A DNA stretch of 17,046 bases, from positions 1 to 17,046 of the forward strand of contig DCIS01000185.1 in assembly GCA_002317475.1 (NCBI GenBank), read 5' to 3'. The notes below the pieces were generated by a model that was not told the DNA's origin, did not search any database, and worked only from the letters and a program-made list of their open reading frames with translations. Both the position numbers and the translations under genes were made by a program. Below, in pieces: positions 7,773 through 14,979 of the stretch. The first letter of the stretch is position 1, and the number at the start of each line of letters is the position of its first letter. Origin of the DNA: Prevotellaceae bacterium UBA1720. Its GTDB lineage: Bacteria; Bacteroidota; Bacteroidia; Bacteroidales; Bacteroidaceae.

Positions 7773-9197
7773 ATGAGTATATCCCAAATCAAGGATAGTT
7801 GGAGTGGGCTTCTGCTGGCCCTCGCTGCTGCAGTCTTAACGGGCTGTAGCAGTGAGTTGCTGACAGTAGATGAATTGGATCTGGCGAGTGTAGAGGCAAA
7901 ACTGCTGGTAGATGCCAATGGTAATCCCATCAGCAATATGCCTGCCAAAGGTCAGACATACTACGTGAACATCACTACACCCGGACACTGGCGATTAGAT
8001 ACCGACAACAGTATCCTGCAACCAGAAAGGATCGAAGGAGATGGACCGCAGCAAGTGGTTGTCTGCGCCTTTGAGAACTGGGGACAGGAACGCGAGAGTG
8101 GACTGACCCTGACCACTGACCTTGACAACGACGGAGAGGCAGAGACACGTCAGCGACATAAAGTGAAACAGACCTACAACCAGGAGTTGGCAACCGTATC
8201 GAAGATCATGAGTTCGAACAAAGGAGCTGGTTACAGTTACATCCCCAACACGAACTACTGTCTGGGAGCCAACATGGAGTTGTTCAATCTGGCCACTTTG
8301 GACTCGCTGCAACGTCACGATGGAACCTTCTTGCTCATTATGGATGATCTATATCCTGGGTGCAAGCAGGAAATCATTACGGCCGAGTCGTCAGAGGAGT
8401 TGCAGAACAAACTGGCCATCAATGCCAGTCTTGGACTTGACTTCAGTAAGGTCAAGGTCAAGGTGGATGGCAGCTACGGTCGGACAGAGAGCAACGATGA
8501 CAAACATGTATATGGAATGTCGCGTCTGAAAGCCTCAACCTTCACCCGTGAAATCAACTACATGAACGTTGTAGCCATTGCTGAGGAGAAGGAAGAATAC
8601 CGTGACCTGCTGTATGCACCCGGTTTCCGCAAATACCTTAACAAGTACATCTCTGATGTCAAAAGTGCTAAGACAAGCATCAAAGATAAACAACAGTTGC
8701 AGGCCCGGCTTGATACACTTTCGAAATACTTCGTACAAGTGTGTGGACCATGCTTTATCAACAAGAGCATGATGGGTTGCTCTCTGGATTACGAGATGTG
8801 CATCGAGAAATCAGCTTTGACCGACTCTCTGACCGTTGCAGGTTCTCTGGAAATTGGTCTCAGTTTCGCCGTTAGCAATATCGACATTAAGGGTAAAGGT
8901 TCCTATGAGCGTGACTCTGTAACGGTGAAAAACCACTCCACGCATAAGATTTCAATTCGTGGCGGTGACGTGACAAAGGTAAGTATCATTGCTACAGGCG
9001 TAAAACTCAGCGATGAGCAGGTGCTCGAATGGCAAACCACCATCAAGCCAGAGAACTGTGTCATGATGGATATGAACCTTGTGCCCATCTATGCCATTAT
9101 CTTTGACAATGATGCACGCGACGTGCTCAGTGAGTATATTAACAGGCTTCTCCAAGAAGAAGACGAAGAAACAGATAATAAGGTTAGACCATTATGA
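7773..9197 (+). CDS. BACON-like plus MACPF lipoprotein (paralogue of the preceding gene)
   Basis: The product is 474 residues. Its signal peptide ends at lipobox Leu-Thr-Gly-Cys (Cys25), followed by Ser-Ser-Glu. Residues about 45-140 form a BACON/Ig-like module ('YYVNITTPGHWRLD' and 'FENWGQER'). MACPF begins at Gly151-Ala-Gly-Tyr-Ser-Tyr and carries the signature C-G-P-C-F at 324-328, followed by a Met-Gly-Cys-Ser-Leu-Asp-Tyr-Glu segment nearly identical to that of the 5180-6253 product. The 'GGDVTKVSI' turn and 'IKPENCVMMDMNLVP' tail match the 6298-7725 product closely, so these two genes are probable tandem duplicates. The stop overlaps the next ATG by 4 bp (ATGA), indicating translational coupling. 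It is a probable pore-complex subunit, with targets unknown. Confidence 0.87.
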   Translation: MSISQIKDSWSGLLLALAAAVLTGCSSELLTVDELDLASVEAKLLVDANGNPISNMPAKGQTYYVNITTPGHWRLDTDNSILQPERIEGDGPQQVVVCAFENWGQERESGLTLTTDLDNDGEAETRQRHKVKQTYNQELATVSKIMSSNKGAGYSYIPNTNYCLGANMELFNLATLDSLQRHDGTFLLIMDDLYPGCKQEIITAESSEELQNKLAINASLGLDFSKVKVKVDGSYGRTESNDDKHVYGMSRLKASTFTREINYMNVVAIAEEKEEYRDLLYAPGFRKYLNKYISDVKSAKTSIKDKQQLQARLDTLSKYFVQVCGPCFINKSMMGCSLDYEMCIEKSALTDSLTVAGSLEIGLSFAVSNIDIKGKGSYERDSVTVKNHSTHKISIRGGDVTKVSIIATGVKLSDEQVLEWQTTIKPENCVMMDMNLVPIYAIIFDNDARDVLSEYINRLLQEEDEETDNKVRPL

Positions 9198-10330
9198 ACC
9201 TTAAGAAAACTATCACATCCCTGCTCATGTGCCCGTTCCTCCTTGGACTGGGTGCATGCAGCAGTGATGATATCGACCCCAATGTAAAACCGGATAATCA
9301 GACATCACACCTTATATATAATATAGCAGTGGTGTACTCGACTGGTGGACTAGGCGACATGGGGTTCTCGGACGAGATTTATGACGGCATCTGCCAGTTG
9401 GAAATGGAAAGAGGAGACAGCATCCAACTGTCTCAGTACTTTCCTGAAGACCGCGAGGATGCCCTATGGTATATAGACCTCTTTTTGGATCCCGAAAATC
9501 AGGAGTCAGACAGCAACGTTCGCAATCTGCTAATCCTGGCTGATGGAACCTATGGCGATCTACTGACAGCATCCAAATACTGGAAGAACAACCAGCAGTG
9601 GGACGTATTGTTGTTGGATGCCCCCACACAACTCCCACAGGAACTGCAGCAAAGTTCCAAGGTTTATGCTCCCACCTTCTCCTACTATGGTGCGGCATAC
9701 CAGGCTGCTCTCATAGCATATCAGCATTACAAGGAACTCTGCGACATTTATGGTGATGACGTAGAAGATTCCGACACGCCCTTCCAACCTGCCGTAGTTA
9801 TGGCAAATGACCAGGACGAACCAATACTGAATACCCTGCAAGGCCTACGTGATGGATTTGCTGCAAACAGCAGGGCACTAGCCGACAGTTGCATTACCTA
9901 CCTTGCAAATAAGGCAGGCGAGGGATACAACCTGCCTGACAGCGCTTTTAGCGCAACCTATAAACTATGGAAGCAGGGTGCCACCACGATGTACCCACTA
10001 TGTGGAGGCAGCGCCATCGGCATGTATCGTTTCAGCCGTATGGAGCATGCACAGATGGAAGGAGGCGGCTATTTGTTCGATTACTGCGGCATTGATGCCG
10101 ACCGTACCTATAGTAGCAATCAATGCACCATTTCACTAAAGAAAAACATATCATCATATCTGCAGAACTTCCATAACCTGTGGATGAACACCCCCTCTGC
10201 CCTGACACATCACGAGATCTTCGGGCTTGACTCCGAATACATCGAACTCATCTCGCGCTATAAACTTGACATGATGGAACAGTTGAAGGAAAAAGCGATT
10301 GAAGCAGAGAAGAAATACTTGAAAAAATAA
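9194..10330 (+). CDS. BMP/PnrA-like substrate-binding lipoprotein (copy 2)
   Basis: The product is 378 residues, with lipobox Gly-Ala-Cys at Cys22 and Ser-Ser-Asp-Asp after it. The mature N-terminus 'NIAVVYSTGGLGDMGFSDEIYDGI' region matches the BMP/PnrA pattern of a beta strand, then Gly-x-x-Asp-x-(G/S)-Phe and a helix. A hinge-like 'YGAAYQAALIAY' segment corresponds to the YLAG helix of BMP proteins, and 'CGIDADRTYSSNQ' recalls the BMP ligand-pocket Asp region followed by a Val/Lys-rich strand. It is probably paralogous to the product at 1683-2963. It overlaps the previous MACPF gene by 4 bp and lies 5 bp before the second C13 fusion gene, repeating the order seen at 1683-5163. No permease or ATPase accompanies it, so transport is unlikely. 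A ligand-sensing role is inference. Confidence 0.8.
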   Translation: MNLKKTITSLLMCPFLLGLGACSSDDIDPNVKPDNQTSHLIYNIAVVYSTGGLGDMGFSDEIYDGICQLEMERGDSIQLSQYFPEDREDALWYIDLFLDPENQESDSNVRNLLILADGTYGDLLTASKYWKNNQQWDVLLLDAPTQLPQELQQSSKVYAPTFSYYGAAYQAALIAYQHYKELCDIYGDDVEDSDTPFQPAVVMANDQDEPILNTLQGLRDGFAANSRALADSCITYLANKAGEGYNLPDSAFSATYKLWKQGATTMYPLCGGSAIGMYRFSRMEHAQMEGGGYLFDYCGIDADRTYSSNQCTISLKKNISSYLQNFHNLWMNTPSALTHHEIFGLDSEYIELISRYKLDMMEQLKEKAIEAEKKYLKK

Positions 10331-10335
10331 CGACC

Positions 10336-12594
10336 ATGCGATATTCACACACCATAATCAAACAAATAAGCCTATTGGCTTGTACAATGTGCATGTTGTT
10401 CACGACTGGCTGTTCCGATGATGTAGTCCCTTCAGCAGCACCCGAACAACCGGAAGAGGATTTAGGTACCATAGCCATCATTATGCCTATGAATAGCGCG
10501 CAGGGACCTCTATGGAAACGCACGGCCAACTGGGCACTCACAAACTTCCGTGAGGCACAGGCCGGTGACTCTGTACTGTACAGACCTACTGTGGAATGGT
10601 ATGACGAGGACGAGGTTGACATAGACTCATTGGTGCTTGCCCTGGGAGATCGCTCGGAGGTAAAGGCCGTGATTGGTCCCTACAGTGACTCGAACATCCT
10701 GAAGGCAGCCCGTGCCATGTATTCGTCACGCAAACTAATGGTAGCCCCAGTCTGTACCAGTGCCGAGGTGGCACGTATGTATGCCGGCAAGGGTTATTTC
10801 TGGAGTCTTTCTGAGTCGAACATTACTCAGTGCGAGATGCTGCTCAACGAGGCACGCAATCGTATGGCTCGTAGCGTTTCGCTCGTAGCACCCAGCACCA
10901 CCTATGGCCAGACGTTTATTGACTGGTTCGGTTTTCAGGCTTCAGAAATGGGGCTGGATGTAAAAGGCGTATATCTATACACCGAGAGCGGGGAGAACCT
11001 TAGCACCGAGCAACTGAGCAGCAAGGCCGTCAGTACCCTTCGCCAGGCTCGCATGGAAGTGGGCGAAAATGATTATGACGTAATTATATCCGTACCCGAG
11101 AATGTGGATGTAGCCAATGCCATGCTCAAATGCATATCCGAGATGGAAACATGTACCGACGACGGACAGCTAATGCCTGGTTATGCAGAATATCTTTTCA
11201 GCGACATAGCCTATTCAGATGCCTTGGTCGTCGATGCTGACATGAACGTCGAGGGTTTTGCTCCTGCTGCAGACCCCTCAACAGGTTTCACCAAGGCCTA
11301 CGAGGCTTGCTACGGTCAGTTGCCCGCCAACGGAGAACCACAGTTGTATGATGCCATCATCCTCACCTCTGCAGCCCTGTACGAACAATGTATGGGCAAG
11401 TCTGCTACCACCGAGGAAGCTTTCAGTAAGTTGGTCACCTCATCCCTTCAGGAAACTGACCGTACACAGCTTGCAGGGTGGCGCAAAGAGATTATACGTT
11501 TCATACTACATGAGATAAAAGACGATCTCTATTTCGACCTGAGTGGAGCCAGCGGTACACTCAACTTTGACATCAGCCTACAATCATCGGTGTTGAACAG
11601 TGTCTACGTACACTGGACATACGCCGGAGAGAAAGGGCTGCGCGCTATCGAATACGTCAGTGCCAATGGAAGTTACCGTAGCAGCAGTCTGTCTCAGGCC
11701 TGGGACTGGGAGGCACATGAGATGCAAACCTTCATAGATGGTGGTACCACCCAGGAACGTGAGCGAACAGGCAATTATGCCATCTTGGTGGCCACAAGCG
11801 AGACATGGGAGAACTATCGCCATCAAGCCGACGTGCTGAACATGTACCACATGCTTTTGGAACAGGGATATACTGATGACCACATACTCCTTATTATGGA
11901 GGACGACATAGCATATGCCAAAGCGAACCCCACACCAGGTTCAGTGAAACGCTATGACGGAGTGGAGCTGTATGCCGACATTTTCCCCTCTGACGGGTCA
12001 GGTAAAGCGCATATTGACGGTCATCCCTCGGAAATGAGTGTAGAACAGTTCAAACAAAAGGTTCTGGACATGGGTACAGGTCCTGGCGATGATATTTTCG
12101 TGTTCTGGAGTGGACATGGCGCACCCAAATCACTCTGTTGGGCCAGCAATTCCGTGCGTGACGGAATGACCTATGACCGCATGGCCGATCTGCTGCGGAA
12201 GATGTACGATGGCCAGAAGTACCGTAAGATGCTTTGGATGGTTGAGACTTGCTACTCCGGTAGTGTAGGTTGTGCCGCAGAGGATATTATCGTTAACGTG
12301 GACGGCAAAGAACAAAAGGGCGTACCCGATGTGCTATTCATTACGGCAGCTAATGCTAACGAGCCCAGCAAGGCCGACTGTTGGGACGAGGTACTGCGCA
12401 CCTCCCTATGTGACCGTTTCTCACGACTGCTGACTGAGGCCTTGCGTGACAATCCCAATATCTTGTACCGTGAGTTGTACACGCGCCTCGTTAGAGGCAC
12501 GAACGGTTCGCACGTAAGCATCTTCAACCAGGAGAACTATGACAACCTCTACTCCAAGGGCCCCAAGGAGTACCTCAATCCAAAGCAAAAATAA
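10336..12594 (+). CDS. Type-1 binding-fold fused to C13 legumain-like protease (copy 2, canonical pocket)
   Basis: The product is 752 residues, with lipobox Thr-Gly-Cys at Cys26 followed by Ser-Asp-Asp. Residues about 43-400 form a type-1 periplasmic-binding fold ('IAIIMPMN', 'AVIGPYSDSN', 'VAPVCTSAEV', 'YGQTFIDWFG'), paralogous to the product at 2977-5163. Residues about 480-750 are a C13 domain close to eukaryotic legumain: Asn493-Tyr-Arg495-His496-Gln, 'DDIAY' at 523-527, 'NPTPG' at 531-535, catalytic His594 in 'SGHG', and Glu637-Thr-Cys639. Asn493 and Arg495/His496/Glu637 match the catalytic Asn and S1-pocket residues known in legumain, so cleavage or ligation after Asn is plausible. The 'ANANEPSKADCWDE' stretch also parallels legumain. 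It may process the MACPF products; that is untested inference. Confidence 0.9.
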   Translation: MRYSHTIIKQISLLACTMCMLFTTGCSDDVVPSAAPEQPEEDLGTIAIIMPMNSAQGPLWKRTANWALTNFREAQAGDSVLYRPTVEWYDEDEVDIDSLVLALGDRSEVKAVIGPYSDSNILKAARAMYSSRKLMVAPVCTSAEVARMYAGKGYFWSLSESNITQCEMLLNEARNRMARSVSLVAPSTTYGQTFIDWFGFQASEMGLDVKGVYLYTESGENLSTEQLSSKAVSTLRQARMEVGENDYDVIISVPENVDVANAMLKCISEMETCTDDGQLMPGYAEYLFSDIAYSDALVVDADMNVEGFAPAADPSTGFTKAYEACYGQLPANGEPQLYDAIILTSAALYEQCMGKSATTEEAFSKLVTSSLQETDRTQLAGWRKEIIRFILHEIKDDLYFDLSGASGTLNFDISLQSSVLNSVYVHWTYAGEKGLRAIEYVSANGSYRSSSLSQAWDWEAHEMQTFIDGGTTQERERTGNYAILVATSETWENYRHQADVLNMYHMLLEQGYTDDHILLIMEDDIAYAKANPTPGSVKRYDGVELYADIFPSDGSGKAHIDGHPSEMSVEQFKQKVLDMGTGPGDDIFVFWSGHGAPKSLCWASNSVRDGMTYDRMADLLRKMYDGQKYRKMLWMVETCYSGSVGCAAEDIIVNVDGKEQKGVPDVLFITAANANEPSKADCWDEVLRTSLCDRFSRLLTEALRDNPNILYRELYTRLVRGTNGSHVSIFNQENYDNLYSKGPKEYLNPKQK

Positions 12595-12627
12595 GGAGAA
12601 AATCTCTAGGTTTGTCAGAAAACGGGC

Positions 12628-14970
12628 ATGAGTATAAAACGACAAGATACCGCCTCTACGATGAGAGGAGCAGGACGCTTATGGATGCTGTTCCTCTTTT
12701 GTGCCATCTTCATTGTTGGAGGTGCGATAATGTCGTCATGTCATCATCATGTCGATGAGATAGAACCAGACCCTGAGCCCGACCCTGTGACAGGAGCATG
12801 TGGACATGTGCTTTCAATCACGCTTCCTCAGAAGAATTTTACACTGACCAAGGACGCAGGCAGTTCACAGTTTTTCGTCATGGCAGAGCCAAACGAGGAT
12901 GGAGCCTGCAAATGGACCGTCAGCATAGACTCTATAGGTGCTAAATGGCTGCACCTTGATGTTACGGAAGGTACTGGCGATATGATTGTCCCTTTTAGCT
13001 ACGATGAAAACACCGGCACAATAAAACGTTCGGCACGCATCACCGTTACTGACACAGATGGTTCCGGCCTTGAACGTCAGTTGCTTATCCGTCAGTCCAT
13101 CGAGACAAACTCCACCATGACAGGTACGATGGAGGCCAAGCACGGTATGGGTTATGGCTATGACATCTCCGGTTATTACTCCAGTGACCAGAGCTATGGC
13201 ATGAAACCCATTATCGACTACAGCAAAGCAGTAAAGTTGGAGAAGAACAGAGGTATCAGCATCATCACCGAGGATTACCGGCACTATGAAGAGGTTGTCA
13301 CCTCCTCTGGCAACACCTATACCGAGCTGGCCAATGAGTTGACCAGTAATATCAAGACAGGTGGAAAATTCGGTTTCGGCACCACCAAGGAAATCAAGAA
13401 TTTCAGTAGAACTAAGAAGCGCAACAACCAGATAGCCATGTATGTCAGGCTGAACGAGGTCGTTTCATCCCGTTCTGTGGATATGGGTTCTGTCAAGGCA
13501 TTGATGGACGAGGATCCCAAACTCATCCTCAATGACAACTTCATCAAGGATCTTAACACCCTGAGCACTGACGCAGATTACATGCGTTTTATTATGACCT
13601 ATGGTACACATTTTATAGTCAGTGCTGGTCTGGGCGGCAGTCTGTCTATACGTGCCTTGGCTGACCGTGATTCGATTTTTACGCATAAGGAAATCACCAG
13701 CAAGGCGGTCAGGAAGTTTCTGTTCATCAAGGGAACACCCACCGAGCAAACCGAACAGATAGATAATGTCTGGGGTAATCTGAATGTAACCTACACGGCA
13801 CAGATTGAGGGGGGGAGTACCCAGCACAGGGACCAGATCCTGAGCACCGTGCAGAGCCAGGGTACTATCAACACCAGCTTGATTCATGAGTGGCAGAAAG
13901 ACTTTCTGAACGATGACGGAACACTCAATGCCGACAATATATCACTGGTCGATAGGCGCCTTATTCCCTTGTACGAACTAGTACCCTCTGCCGAGAAGCA
14001 AACCAAGTTGCGAGAGATGATCATCAGTTACCTCAAGCTCTCAAACACCACTTGTGCCGAAATAAATGAGGACGAGGGATTCCTTAATTTCAGTTCAGAT
14101 GACCTTTCGGGTATTCAGGACACCACCTACCTCACCTTTGGCATGTACAACGAGACTTCCACCTTCATGGTGGCAAGGGAATATGTGTCTGCCGTACGCG
14201 AGGATCAAACCGTACTGGTAGCCTATCCTATGGTAAATGGGCGCCCTTTCCTTGATAGCGGTTTGTTCCTTGGCGACAAGGATCACCGTCCAGGGCAGAT
14301 ACGCTGGTATCAGGATGGAGCCACCTATACACCTGATGATTCTATCTGCTGCACCGACTCACGCTTTGCCCACCTCTTTGACCAGAATGGCAGGTTACGT
14401 CGCATCTACTACTATTTCCACGACGTGCACATTCTCCCCTCAGAGAACATCCAGACCTTCACTAGCGAGAGTCTTCCCTTCAAGACGGGAAACATGGGAA
14501 ACTATGTCAAGATTGGACGTCTCTACTGGATGCGAGTTCCCAGCGAGGTGCCCTTGAAGGAACGTATTGCCCGCGATGATTACAGACGTCAGAAGTACTT
14601 TCTCACCTACACCCAATATCTCGACATGACCCGGCTGCCCAGTTGGGATGACTTTAAGCATCTGCTCAAGGTAGCCCCATACGAGAAGTTCCACATTAGT
14701 GATGAGGAGTTGGATTTCACCCGCTATTCCATGGTCGGCATCCATTGGCTGCCTGGATACTATTACACGGGTAGCAAAGCCATCATGAGCAAGAGCGAGA
14801 TAAACGAATACTACTACATGCCCACCAACCATAACGGTGAATTACGCCTCACGTTCCTGTCTCCCTCCGGGGCAGCCCCCTGCTATCCGCTCAGTTTCTT
14901 TGTAAGCGATGACACCTATGACAGAATTGGCTATGCTCCCATCTACATCATGAGGATCCCCAAGCCCTAA
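12628..14970 (+). CDS. BACON-like plus canonical MACPF lipoprotein with large C-terminal domain
   Basis: The product is 780 residues; an alternative ATG at 12661 (residue 12) would shorten only the n-region and cannot be excluded. The lipobox Met-Ser-Ser-Cys gives Cys38, followed by three His. Residues about 56-158 form a BACON-like module. MACPF runs from Gly-Met-Gly-Tyr-Gly-Tyr at about 173 to about 475, with the canonical signature Y-G-T-H-F at 325-329 followed by 'GLGGSLSI', the clearest MACPF in the window. Residues about 490-780 form an extra C-terminal domain, rich in Tyr/Trp, with a 'RLYWMRVP... LPSWDDFKHL' region faintly like FISUMP/lectin-type folds. Such domains in MACPF toxins often select the target membrane. 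It follows the protease gene by 33 bp. Confidence 0.88.
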   Translation: MSIKRQDTASTMRGAGRLWMLFLFCAIFIVGGAIMSSCHHHVDEIEPDPEPDPVTGACGHVLSITLPQKNFTLTKDAGSSQFFVMAEPNEDGACKWTVSIDSIGAKWLHLDVTEGTGDMIVPFSYDENTGTIKRSARITVTDTDGSGLERQLLIRQSIETNSTMTGTMEAKHGMGYGYDISGYYSSDQSYGMKPIIDYSKAVKLEKNRGISIITEDYRHYEEVVTSSGNTYTELANELTSNIKTGGKFGFGTTKEIKNFSRTKKRNNQIAMYVRLNEVVSSRSVDMGSVKALMDEDPKLILNDNFIKDLNTLSTDADYMRFIMTYGTHFIVSAGLGGSLSIRALADRDSIFTHKEITSKAVRKFLFIKGTPTEQTEQIDNVWGNLNVTYTAQIEGGSTQHRDQILSTVQSQGTINTSLIHEWQKDFLNDDGTLNADNISLVDRRLIPLYELVPSAEKQTKLREMIISYLKLSNTTCAEINEDEGFLNFSSDDLSGIQDTTYLTFGMYNETSTFMVAREYVSAVREDQTVLVAYPMVNGRPFLDSGLFLGDKDHRPGQIRWYQDGATYTPDDSICCTDSRFAHLFDQNGRLRRIYYYFHDVHILPSENIQTFTSESLPFKTGNMGNYVKIGRLYWMRVPSEVPLKERIARDDYRRQKYFLTYTQYLDMTRLPSWDDFKHLLKVAPYEKFHISDEELDFTRYSMVGIHWLPGYYYTGSKAIMSKSEINEYYYMPTNHNGELRLTFLSPSGAAPCYPLSFFVSDDTYDRIGYAPIYIMRIPKP

Positions 14971-14979
14971 CAAGACAAG

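Noticed and set aside
1683..10330. BMP-like and type-1 binding proteins as parts of ABC importers
   Set aside because: No permease or ATPase gene occurs in the window, and the binding folds alternate with protease and MACPF genes; a transport operon is not supported.
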